Positions 35,366 to 43,161 of a stretch of 61,731 nt of DNA are shown in pieces. The translations under genes were made by a program, and so were the position numbers. Source of the DNA: an uncultured Eubacteriales bacterium (GTDB taxonomy: Bacteria; Bacillota; Clostridia; Christensenellales; Aristaeellaceae); contig CACXBB010000005.1 in NCBI GenBank assembly GCA_902765735.1, positions 51,357 to 113,087 on the forward strand, in the 5' to 3' direction. The notes under the pieces were generated by a model, which saw only the letters and a list, made by a program, of their open reading frames with translations, did no database searches and was not told where the DNA came from. Positions within the stretch are counted from its first letter, which is position 1, and each line of letters opens with the position of its first letter.

Positions 35366-37180
35366 TCACTGCCCGTTCCCCATGAGCGCCTCCCGCAGGT
35401 TGATGGGCCCCGCCCCGGCCTCATCACCCGCATCCTCCGCTTCGGCCTGCCCGCCGGACCCGTCGGCCCCGGGTATTCTCTCCGCCTCCTTCAAATTGAT
35501 CACCCGGTCCCGGGTGCCGTAGGTATCGAAGATGTACGCGCCGATCTCCTTGTCCTTGCCGAAGCCGAGCATGTAGTCGCAGGCGTCGATCTCCTCGTTG
35601 CTGTAGATCTGGTCCAGCTTGCGCACCTGCACATCATCGGCCAGCATCAGGCAGTTGATCATGTTGTAGATAAAGCCCATGTCCTTGGAATCCTGATCGA
35701 TCAGCACGTAGTATTTCGCCTCGGGTTCAACCCCGTACCCGGACACCAGCGTCTCCAGCGTCTGCCGGTATTCGGCGCGGGTGACGGCCTCCTCGTTGTT
35801 GGTGCGGAAATACTGGGAATACTTGGGCATGCCGGAGACCACGATGGCCAGCGCGCAGGCGGCGCAGCAGGCGGTCGTCCATTTCCTGCCGTTCTTTATA
35901 TCTCTGATCCGCTCGGACAGCAGCAGCATCGCCATCACCATGACGCCCGTGGAGAAGATCAGTATCGTGCCGTGATACCGGGGATAGCTGGCCAGCCGCA
36001 CGGCCTCCTTCTCCGACATGGTGAAAATATACATGCCCGTCATGCCCACCTGATAGAGCAGATAGCACACCACGCCGTAGATCAGCAGCGTCCTGACCGT
36101 GCGCTCCTTTTTCAGAAGCACCCACACCAGCACGCAGGCGGCCAGCGAGAGCAGGAACACCGCCAGGTACGGGTTGGCGAGGGAGAAGACCTCCTGCGCC
36201 ATCTTGGTGATGATGGTGCGCACGGACCCGGCCCGCTTGTTCATCAGCATGCGCTTGAAGTTGTCGATGGACATGGAGTGCTGGGCCATCATGCCGGACT
36301 CATACACGTAGGCTACGTGCCGGTTCCACAGAAGCAAAAACGCAAACGGCGCGACCAGCGCCGCCAGGCCCTTCTTCCAGCCGCCCCACAGAAACACCAG
36401 GAACACCACGAACAGCACGAACAGCGCGCCGCTGTTCTTGACGGTGATCAAGAACGTCAGCCAGGGGATCACGTAGAAGCCCTTCTGCTTCAGTTCCCTG
36501 CCGTAGTATACGCAGAAGGACGCCGCGCCCAGCCCCACGAAGGCCAGCGCGCTGTCCACCAGAAGCTGGTCGAAGTTGTTGTCCACGCACAGCAGCAGCA
36601 TCGGCCCTATGAAGCCCAGCACCTTCGCCGGGGTGTTCTTCGCCAGGCCCAGAAAGCCCGCGAACATCGCCGCGGCGCAGGCCCAGTGGGCCAGCATCTG
36701 GAACCACTCGGCGTGGATGCCGGAGATCTTCGCGAAGTAGTAGATCAGCGCCCCCGCGCCCAGCGGATAGGACTGAAAGCGGATGTAGCTGTCCGTGAAG
36801 TTGGGGAAGCGGTCCTTCGTCAGCATGTGCCTGACCGCCAGCCCCCAGTGGGTGAAGTTGTCCAGATGGATGAAGTGGCAGCCCCACAGCCGCGCCACCA
36901 GTATGGCGCACATCATCAGGAAGAACGCGCCGCCCAGGGACAGCGTGAGCTTCCGCTTCTCCTTCACGAGAGTCCATGCGAGGCACACCAGCCCGCCCAG
37001 GCACACCAATATCGCCGTCTCCGGCAGCACGTTCAAAAGGCCCGCCACGAACATCACGCTGCCGATGCTCACAAAGGTGAAGCCTATGGACAGCTCCGGC
37101 GCGATTTTGCGGCTGAAATAGCGCATGTAGCCGAACATCGACGCGCACAGCACGATCAGCCGGATTGCCTTTATGATCAT
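35366..37180 (-). CDS. Large polytopic membrane protein, glycosyltransferase-39-like
   Basis: A 604-residue membrane protein with about thirteen hydrophobic segments. An early loop reads FIHLDNFTHWGLAVRHML with FQSYPLGAGALIYYFAK shortly after, resembling the acidic catalytic loop of polyprenyl-phosphate-sugar glycosyltransferases (GT39/GT83, GT-C fold). A soluble C-terminal stretch (about 500-604) ends with an acidic tail. It would transfer sugars outside the membrane. The start at 37180 follows GGGAGAGATGGAAG. It lies next to an O-antigen-ligase-like gene, fitting a surface-polysaccharide pair. Confidence 0.7.
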   Translation of the reverse strand: MIIKAIRLIVLCASMFGYMRYFSRKIAPELSIGFTFVSIGSVMFVAGLLNVLPETAILVCLGGLVCLAWTLVKEKRKLTLSLGGAFFLMMCAILVARLWGCHFIHLDNFTHWGLAVRHMLTKDRFPNFTDSYIRFQSYPLGAGALIYYFAKISGIHAEWFQMLAHWACAAAMFAGFLGLAKNTPAKVLGFIGPMLLLCVDNNFDQLLVDSALAFVGLGAASFCVYYGRELKQKGFYVIPWLTFLITVKNSGALFVLFVVFLVFLWGGWKKGLAALVAPFAFLLLWNRHVAYVYESGMMAQHSMSIDNFKRMLMNKRAGSVRTIITKMAQEVFSLANPYLAVFLLSLAACVLVWVLLKKERTVRTLLIYGVVCYLLYQVGMTGMYIFTMSEKEAVRLASYPRYHGTILIFSTGVMVMAMLLLSERIRDIKNGRKWTTACCAACALAIVVSGMPKYSQYFRTNNEEAVTRAEYRQTLETLVSGYGVEPEAKYYVLIDQDSKDMGFIYNMINCLMLADDVQVRKLDQIYSNEEIDACDYMLGFGKDKEIGAYIFDTYGTRDRVINLKEAERIPGADGSGGQAEAEDAGDEAGAGPINLREALMGNGQ

Positions 37181-37256
37181 CTTCCATCTCTCCCATTTTG
37201 GTACAGTGATATGGTTATTCAGTCCTGACGGTACATTGTTCTTTGCCGGGCTTCGC

Positions 37257-37432
37257 CCGAGAGTGCAGAGTGCAGTTTTGGTGGAAATCCTTCGGATTTC
37301 TTTGATAATAAGGTTACGAATCATCGTACAGACACAACCGATATCTGTTTAATCAAAACAAATCCCGGAGGGATTTGAACCAAAGCTGTACTCTGCACTC
37401 TGTACTCTGTACTCTCCAAACTCCACACTCAG
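37257..37432. repeat. Composite foldback repeat, AGAGTGCAG arms (copy 1)
   Basis: The left arm is AGAGTGCAGAGTGCAGTTTT followed by GGTGGAAATCC-TTCGG-ATTTCTTTGAT. The right arm, inverted, is AATCCCGGAGGGATTTGAACC followed by tandem CACTCTGCACTCTGTACTCT-type heptamers. The right arm reaches the stop codon of the O-antigen-ligase-like gene. Other copies lie at 45724-46047 and 58596-58975. Confidence 0.8.
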
Positions 37433-39102
37433 GTTTCGGCGTGCATCACCCGTCCTGCGGCGTAGAAGAACAGCAGGTTATACACGGTGGCGTCGGTGAA
37501 CAGCAGCGACTCCACCAGCGGCAGCAGCAGCAGCGTGCCCGCCAGCACGGCGAACATGTGGCCGCCCGCGTCCGCCCCGGCCGGGGCCGTCAGCGCCCGC
37601 GCCGCGGGCCTGACCAGCAGCCCCAGCGTGCCCAGCAGGCACAGCAGCATGAACGCGCCGCCCCTTGCCAGCACCTCCAGAAAGCCGCTGTGCAGGTACA
37701 GCGCGGGATAGCGCTCCGGGTTGTAGGCCTTCATGCGCTCGATGATGTCGTCGGAGCCCATGCCCAGCAGCATGTCCGCGGGGTGGTGGATCAGGTAGTC
37801 GATGCTGTTTGACCATATCGCGCCCCTGCCGTTGCTGAACACGTCCAGAAGCCCGGCGGACATGGTGCGGGGCACCATCACGCCGTCAGCGATCTCCGTA
37901 GCCTCGTCGACGATCACGTCCTCGATCCGATCGACGTACTTCTTCTCCTCGGCGTCCTGCTTCATGCGCTCCAGCAGGCTGGGCTCCGCGGAAGCGCCCA
38001 TGCGGCTGGCTGCGAGCACGTCCACGGTGAACACGCCGCTGACCGCAAGCACCGTCAGTATGAGCGTCAGCCCCCAGGCTGCCAGGCCCGTGAGCATGCG
38101 CCGGGGACGGCCCGCCCGCTTCAGCCAGACCCAGCGAAACGCCATCGCCCCCAGGCCCAGGCCCAGGGCGATCTCGGCGGTGCGGGACTGGCTGTGGGCC
38201 AGCGCCATCACGTCGGCAACGATGATCAGCGCAAGCGGGGCCTTGAGCGACCGGCGCCACGGGGCGTACAGGCAGTAGATCGTACACAGTATGCCGGTGG
38301 CGGCGCAGATGCCCGTGCTGTTGGGGTGCATCAGCGCCCAGATCCGGTCGGCGACCAGCCCCGGCATCTGTATGCCCAGCTTGGAGGGCAGCCAGTCGGT
38401 CTCGATGGGCCGGCCGGTGAACACCGTCGCCACCGCCGGGACGAGGTACGTCAGCCACAGCCCCGCCACCATCAGGCACAGCGCGCGGCCCTCCCGCCGC
38501 AGGTGCGCCTCGTCCGCGCCCTCGGGGACGATCCCCGCCACCAGCATCGCGCCGCAGGCGTGGGTCAGCACCGCCAGGCCCTTGAGCGTGCGGTTGCGGC
38601 TGTGTTGCAGCATCTCGCCGCCGCGCGCGCCGCGCCGCACCGCCTGTCTGGCCCCCCAGGGCAGCCACTCTGAACGGCCGAAGAACTCGGAAATGACCGT
38701 CGCAAGCAACACCGCCAGCGCCACCGCCAGCAGCACAAAGCACAGCCGGAAGATCCTCCGGCGCTTCACATCGACACCGAATGCCATACACCCGGTCCAC
38801 ACCGCCGCGAAACCCAGCGCCAGCACCGCGAGCCCTCGCGGGGACAGGTTCCCGTTGCGCACGGCCGCCAGGATATAGAACCCCGCCATGCCGAAGAGCA
38901 GGCCGTTCCGGGCGTTCAGGCGCACCTGTCCGCGGGAGAGCGCCCTGGCGACCAGCAGCACCGTCCAGGGCGCGAGCACGAACACCGTGCCGTAGAGGAA
39001 CACGCTCCAGTTCACGCAGCTGATCCAGTACAGCGCCACCGCCAGGAACAGGCAGAGCGTCCGCGCCCACATCCAGCCCTTCGATTCCATACGCTTCGGC
39101 AT
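37429..39102 (-). CDS. O-antigen ligase/polymerase-like membrane protein
   Basis: A 557-residue protein with about twelve membrane segments. The large extracytoplasmic loop before the last helices (about 400-490) has HSGFLEVLARGG, the His-containing motif typical of O-antigen ligase/Wzy-type proteins (WaaL_PCP). It probably polymerises or ligates surface polysaccharide repeat units. Promoter boxes are at 39139-39168. The start at 39102 has AAGGAG twelve bases away, a rather wide gap; a start four codons later is possible. Confidence 0.78.
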   Translation of the reverse strand: MPKRMESKGWMWARTLCLFLAVALYWISCVNWSVFLYGTVFVLAPWTVLLVARALSRGQVRLNARNGLLFGMAGFYILAAVRNGNLSPRGLAVLALGFAAVWTGCMAFGVDVKRRRIFRLCFVLLAVALAVLLATVISEFFGRSEWLPWGARQAVRRGARGGEMLQHSRNRTLKGLAVLTHACGAMLVAGIVPEGADEAHLRREGRALCLMVAGLWLTYLVPAVATVFTGRPIETDWLPSKLGIQMPGLVADRIWALMHPNSTGICAATGILCTIYCLYAPWRRSLKAPLALIIVADVMALAHSQSRTAEIALGLGLGAMAFRWVWLKRAGRPRRMLTGLAAWGLTLILTVLAVSGVFTVDVLAASRMGASAEPSLLERMKQDAEEKKYVDRIEDVIVDEATEIADGVMVPRTMSAGLLDVFSNGRGAIWSNSIDYLIHHPADMLLGMGSDDIIERMKAYNPERYPALYLHSGFLEVLARGGAFMLLCLLGTLGLLVRPAARALTAPAGADAGGHMFAVLAGTLLLLPLVESLLFTDATVYNLLFFYAAGRVMHAET

Positions 39103-39138
39103 GAGACTGCAATACTCCTTTTTGTTTATACACGGCGT

Positions 39139-39168
39139 ATTATACCATGCCTCCCGATGGCGTGTCAA
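39139..39168 (-). promoter_or_regulatory. Promoter of O-antigen-ligase-like gene
   Basis: Minus-strand TTGACA (39163-39168) and TATAAT (39139-39144), 18 bases apart. Confidence 0.75.
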
Positions 39169-39178
39169 TGACGCCCAC

Positions 39179-39207
39179 TGGACATCGCCGCGGCGGCGTG
39201 GTATACT
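39179..39207 (+). promoter_or_regulatory. Promoter upstream of candidate sRNA (first of two)
   Basis: TGGACA (39179-39184) and TATACT (39202-39207) 17 bases apart; the -10 context GGTATACTGT is repeated exactly at the second promoter (39281-39290). The transcript would begin with a hairpin, CACTGT/ACAGTG (39232-39265), whose loop carries a TTCCCC motif. Confidence 0.5.
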
Positions 39208-39282
39208 GTATGTAATGAAAAAATGATCATCACTGTCGGTCGTTCCCCGCGATTTGTTAACAGTGAGTTGATAAAAGGCTGG

Positions 39283-39411
39283 TATACTGTCCGCGTAAGG
39301 CAGGCTGGCCTTCGATCCGAATCCCCCTTCAACCTACTCCCCTTCCTCAATTTCGGATATCGGATTCGTTTTCCCCTTCAACGAATCGCGGGGGCACAGC
39401 CTGCTTTTTTT
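39283..39411 (+). ncRNA. Candidate C-rich small RNA with terminator
   Basis: An extended -10 (TGGTATACT, ending 39288) predicts a transcript from about 39295. GCAGGCTG (39300-39307) pairs with CAGCCTGC (39397-39404), which is followed by seven T, giving a closing stem/terminator. Inside is a hairpin GATTCGTT/AACGAATC (about 39363-39386). The motif CCCCTTC occurs three times (39324-39330, 39339-39345, 39373-39379), the last in the hairpin loop. Alternative pairing CGAATCC/GGATTCG is also possible. C-rich loops of this kind in RsaE/RoxS-type RNAs pair with ribosome-binding sites. No known family was matched; no coding potential is convincing. Confidence 0.6.
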
Positions 39412-39453
39412 GCATTAAGGTAGCTATTATTCATTCGGTATATCGTTTTGTCC

Positions 39454-39482
39454 TTGATAAAGAATAGTAATTGTGTTATAGT
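39454..39482 (+). promoter_or_regulatory. Promoter of AT-rich island gene
   Basis: TTGATA and TATAGT 17 bases apart, 65 bases before the start codon. Confidence 0.7.
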
Positions 39483-39547
39483 ATTAATACAATCTTTCAA
39501 TAACATTTTTCACTCTTTAATACATTGACCATAGCAGGAGGTTCAAC

Positions 39548-40609
39548 ATGAAACGAGTATTGTTGTTCGTATTTATCCTGATGCTTCTCGGTGTTGTTGC
39601 CTTGGCGGACAGCAAGCCAATTCTTTTTGACAATGAGGATGTTCGTATTGTCGCTGAGGGTGCGGAATTAAGCAAAGATTATGTTCATGGTGGAGAGTAT
39701 CTGAATTTGAAAGTTATTGTTGAGAATAACACAGACAAACAGGTTAGGGTTTCTGCTGAGAACTGCGTTATTGATGATTGGGATGTTGATTCATATTGTC
39801 ATATTGAAGTCCAACCTCACAAAAAGAAAAAGGATGAGATTGCTGTTTATTATCAGAACTCGGACATCACCAGTTTTAAAAAAGTCAAAACCTTAGGGCT
39901 TATTTTTAATTTGCTATTCAATTCTGAATACGGGACATCCAAGACCTACAAAGGTAAAAATATAAAAGGAAAATGGATTAATTCTAAAATTGGCGGTAGC
40001 AATTCAAAATCAACTAATAATAAAAAGAAGAAAACCAGTAAGAATACTGACAATTCGGCCTACAAGGATTTAAAATATGGCGATGAAGGAATCGAGGTAG
40101 CATCGCTTCAAATTCGACTTATGGAACTGGGCTATTTGGGACCGACGGAAAACGGTTATGGAGATAAAACGGTTGAAGCTGTTACAAGGTTTCAAAAAAT
40201 AGCAGGCTTGGACATTACAGGCATTGCAGATTCCGAAACTCAAGTTGCATTATTTGATGAAGATGCACCATCCAATTCATTCATTGATGATGATTATAAA
40301 TCAATTATGAGAGATCCTCAGGGGACTTGGCGAAATGCCTATATAATCAAGGGAAAAGTGCATCAGGTCTTAGAAGATAGTTCTTTTGGTACGCAGAATA
40401 AGAATGTCAAGCTATTGGTTGCAACAGCCGACGGCTATGAAAACTTAGTTCTTGTTGAATATACAAGGCAAGAAGGAGAATCTCGTGTACTTGAAGATGA
40501 TACTGTGACTTTCAGAGGCGAAGCCCATGGCACATATCAATACTATAATGTTTTTAATCAAATAAGAGAAGTCCCATATTTTACAACATTTGAAGTGAGC
40601 ATCAATTAA
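39548..40609 (+). CDS. Secreted peptidoglycan-binding protein (AT-rich gene)
   Basis: A 353-residue exported protein. It has a signal peptide (1-20), an Ig-like N-terminal domain (about 22-130, GGEYLNLKVIVENNTDKQV), and a Lys/Ser/Asn-rich linker. A PG_binding_1 domain follows (about 170-235, LQIRLMELGYLG and AVTRFQKIAGL), then a C-terminal OB-fold-like domain (about 255-353). The gene is conspicuously AT-rich and uses A/T-ending codons, unlike its neighbours, so it is probably acquired. The ribosome site is AGCAGGAGG. Its stop codon touches a MITE. Confidence 0.82.
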   Translation: MKRVLLFVFILMLLGVVALADSKPILFDNEDVRIVAEGAELSKDYVHGGEYLNLKVIVENNTDKQVRVSAENCVIDDWDVDSYCHIEVQPHKKKKDEIAVYYQNSDITSFKKVKTLGLIFNLLFNSEYGTSKTYKGKNIKGKWINSKIGGSNSKSTNNKKKKTSKNTDNSAYKDLKYGDEGIEVASLQIRLMELGYLGPTENGYGDKTVEAVTRFQKIAGLDITGIADSETQVALFDEDAPSNSFIDDDYKSIMRDPQGTWRNAYIIKGKVHQVLEDSSFGTQNKNVKLLVATADGYENLVLVEYTRQEGESRVLEDDTVTFRGEAHGTYQYYNVFNQIREVPYFTTFEVSIN

Positions 40610-40770
40610 GGGGCTGTCTCAAAACGCATATAGATTCATGAAACATGCGTAGGGGCGCCAATGCGGCGCCCGCCCGGGTTCGAAACGTGTCGTACTTCAT
40701 AGGCGGGCGGCGCATCGCCGCCCCTACAACATGTATTCATTTGAATGATTATGCGTTTTGAGACAGCCCC
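40610..40770. mobile_element. 161-bp MITE with nested GTAGGGGCG repeat
   Basis: Terminal inverted repeats GGGGCTGTCTCAAAACGCAT and its complement bound the element. The inside is an inverted repeat unit (GTAGGGGCGCC...GGCGGGCGGCGCATC...CCCCTAC, about 40650-40733) that also occurs at 33806-33892. The ends match the GGGCTGTCTCAAAA type seen on several insertion sequences. No transposase is present. Confidence 0.82.
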
Positions 40771-40802
40771 TATTTCCTTCTTCTTGTCGAAAGGAGTTTA
40801 AT

Positions 40803-41345
40803 ATGAGAATCAGATCGACAATCCTCTCTCTTATCCTTATCCAAATATTGGCAGTATCTGCCGTGGCTGCAAGTCGTTCGTTTATTCCTTGCGATTGCAA
40901 TCAACAGCCGTGTACTTGCTTTATTCAATTGGGAGATGAAGGCGGTTTTGTAAAAAGAATAGTTGAGTTATTGATAGATCAAGGATATCTCGCATCGAAC
41001 GTTCCAACCGGTTTGTTCTCTGAAGATGTCGAAGCAGCTGTAATCGAGTTTCAAATAAGAAATAATTTGCCTCAGACAGGAACGATGGACGATGACACGC
41101 TTACACTATTGATTTGGGGCATGTTGCCAGAAAAGTTGGACAAGGCGTTCCCAATTGTCTCAGGGGAACCCAAGACATATCCTGATCAGGTATTCATTCC
41201 TACCGACGGAGGGAAAAAACGTCATCATAGTAAAACTTGTAGCAATATGTATGATCCCAGAAAGGTTTCTATTCGGAATGCCGCTCAGCTTGGTTTTGAT
41301 GCGTGCGGAAAATGTGCAAAAAAGAAAGAAGAACACATGTATTGA
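40803..41345 (+). CDS. Small secreted protein: peptidoglycan-binding domain plus one Cys/His repeat
   Basis: A 180-residue exported protein (signal peptide 1-22). An N-terminal Cys-rich segment (CDCNQQPCTCF) leads into a PG_binding_1-like domain (about 40-105). The C-terminus has one unit of the KxHHSKTCSNMYDPRKVS...GFDACGKC type, the same Cys/His module repeated 13 times in the protein at 53534-56935. It is AT-rich like its upstream neighbour. The start follows AAAGGAG. Confidence 0.78.
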   Translation: MRIRSTILSLILIQILAVSAVAASRSFIPCDCNQQPCTCFIQLGDEGGFVKRIVELLIDQGYLASNVPTGLFSEDVEAAVIEFQIRNNLPQTGTMDDDTLTLLIWGMLPEKLDKAFPIVSGEPKTYPDQVFIPTDGGKKRHHSKTCSNMYDPRKVSIRNAAQLGFDACGKCAKKKEEHMY

Positions 41346-41396
41346 AATAAAACCCGCCGAAAAGCGCTTATCTTCTGCCATGTGAGGAGAGGACCC

Positions 41397-42263
41397 ATGC
41401 TGCACTTCATCTACAATCCCCAGGCGGGAAACGGTCGGTCGGAGCGCGCCCGGCAGGTCATCGAGCCCCTGCTTGGGGACGCGCCTCACGCCTTTCACAT
41501 GACCCGGGACCGCGGCGACGCCACGGCCATCGCGCGTCAGCTCACGTCGGACCCCGAGGAAACGGACATCATCGCCATGGGCGGCGACGGCACGCTGCAC
41601 GAGGTGCTCAACGGCCTGCGCGACCCGTCCCGCGCGCGCATGGGGCTGATCCCCTGCGGCAGCGGCAACGACTTCGCGGCCACGGCGGGCATCCCGACGG
41701 ACCCGGCCCGGGCGCTCGGCCTCATACTGACCGGCACGGCGAAGCCCACCGACTACCTGGACTGCTCCGGGGTGCGGGGCATCAACGCCATCGGCACCGG
41801 CATCGACGTGGACATACTGCGCCGCTACGCCGCCATGAAGCGGCTCAGGGGCTCCGCAGCCTACCTGGCGTCGCTGATACTGACCGTTGTGAACTACGCG
41901 CCCAAACGGTTCAGCGAGATCACGGCGGAGGGCGCCGAACCCCACGAGGCGCTGATCGCCTGCGCCGCCAACGGCCGGAGCTTCGGCGGGGGCATCCCCA
42001 TCGCCCCAAAGGCCGAGATCGACGACGGGCTGCTGGACGTGATCATCATCGACGGCATCAAAAAGCCCGCCATCCCCGGCGCGTTCGTCAGACTGATGAG
42101 ACGGCAGGTGCTGGATATCAAACAGACGCTATTCAAGCGGCAGACGCGGCTGACCGTGAAGGCCGACGCCCCCATGCCCCTGCAGATCGACGGGGAGATC
42201 TACGAGGACCTGCCCTTCGACGTCCGGCTGATCCACGGGGAGCTCCGGTATTACAGGCCATAA
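41397..42263 (+). CDS. Diacylglycerol/lipid kinase (DagK-like)
   Basis: A 288-residue cytoplasmic lipid kinase. NPQAGNG opens the fold, GGDGTLHEVLNGL (about 61-73) is the nucleotide-binding GGDG motif, and GSGNDFAATAG follows; the C-terminal half is the beta-sandwich ending DGEIYEDLPFDV. It would phosphorylate diacylglycerol, recycling lipid from polymer synthesis. The ribosome site is GGAGAGG. Composition returns to GC-rich here, marking the end of the AT-rich island. Confidence 0.93.
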   Translation: MLHFIYNPQAGNGRSERARQVIEPLLGDAPHAFHMTRDRGDATAIARQLTSDPEETDIIAMGGDGTLHEVLNGLRDPSRARMGLIPCGSGNDFAATAGIPTDPARALGLILTGTAKPTDYLDCSGVRGINAIGTGIDVDILRRYAAMKRLRGSAAYLASLILTVVNYAPKRFSEITAEGAEPHEALIACAANGRSFGGGIPIAPKAEIDDGLLDVIIIDGIKKPAIPGAFVRLMRRQVLDIKQTLFKRQTRLTVKADAPMPLQIDGEIYEDLPFDVRLIHGELRYYRP

Positions 42264-42271
42264 AAACACCA

Positions 42272-42303
42272 ATGCGGAGGTCGCGTCAGCGCGACCTCCG
42301 CAT
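42272..42303 (-). terminator. Stem-loop between convergent genes
   Basis: A perfect 14-base stem, ATGCGGAGGTCGCG/CGCGACCTCCGCAT, with a four-base loop. On the minus strand TTTTT follows ten bases later, so it may terminate the CPBP operon; it overlaps that gene's last codons. Confidence 0.6.
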
Positions 42304-43161
42304 CATGATTCCCACCACCAGCGCCAGCGCCGCGGTCACCCACAGCCCGTACACCAGCCCCGCGTCGCCGCCGGTGAGCAGCGTCTCGGACACGCCGTAG
42401 AGCCGGTACACCGCGCGGTCGCCGCCGCCCTGCCCCAGCAGGAACATGGCGGCGAAGCTCCAGCCCCATCGAAAGCCCACCGGGGCCCACAGGCCGAAGC
42501 GGTCGTGGCACAGGGCGCAATACGCCCCCATCAGGGCGACGTTCACCGCGGAGATCCAGGTACCCGAATAGCCGCCGTTGGTCAGGAAGAACAGCGCCGT
42601 CGAGGCGATCACGGCCCACACCGCGCCCCATCGGCGCTTCACCCGGTCGTACACCACGCCCTTGGTGAACAGCTCCTCTGCCAGCGTGGTCAGCAGTATG
42701 AGCGCCCACAGCGGCAAAAGCCCGGGGGTGAGGCGGGGCCGGTTCAGCGGCCATTGAAGCCGCAGGCTGTCCGTTATGAGAAACACCGCCGCCGACACGA
42801 GCGCCAGCGCGACGCCCGCCGCCCAGTGCGAGGCGGCTTTTTTGATGTCCGGGCGGGGCAGTCGCGCCTTGCAGACCCCCACGGCGTACAGCATCGCCGC
42901 CGCGTCCACGATCAGCGTCACGATACTGCCCTGCCAGCCGTACAGCGTCCGCGCCCAGCCGGGGGCCCGGGCGACGGTATCGGGGCGCAGGTTCCACGCT
43001 GCAAACAGCGCCCTGAGAAGCGCCCCCAGCCCCAGCCGCACGCCGACGGTCACCAGAAAAAACCCCGCGACCGCCGCCACCGGCGCGAATATGTCCTTTC
43101 GCAGCATGTGCCGCCGGGGCTTCGGCGGCACATCCTGTTGAATACGCTTGCTCTTGCTCAT
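42286..43161 (-). CDS. CPBP-family intramembrane metalloprotease-like protein
   Basis: A 291-residue membrane protein with about eight hydrophobic segments. The first CPBP motif is TLAEELFTKGVVYDRVKR (about 158-175; EE then K rather than R), the second FFLTNGGYSG, and a His in CALCHDRFG. These are the glutamate/His sites of CAAX-type proteases. The reading frame begins directly after the phosphorylase gene's stop, so it is the last gene of the operon. The change from EExxxR makes activity uncertain. Confidence 0.72.
   Translation of the reverse strand: MSKSKRIQQDVPPKPRRHMLRKDIFAPVAAVAGFFLVTVGVRLGLGALLRALFAAWNLRPDTVARAPGWARTLYGWQGSIVTLIVDAAAMLYAVGVCKARLPRPDIKKAASHWAAGVALALVSAAVFLITDSLRLQWPLNRPRLTPGLLPLWALILLTTLAEELFTKGVVYDRVKRRWGAVWAVIASTALFFLTNGGYSGTWISAVNVALMGAYCALCHDRFGLWAPVGFRWGWSFAAMFLLGQGGGDRAVYRLYGVSETLLTGGDAGLVYGLWVTAALALVVGIMMRRSR

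Noticed and set aside
39223-39423. 66-codon open frame across the candidate sRNA
   Set aside because: No ribosome site, no recognisable protein, and the sequence is better explained by its stems and terminator.
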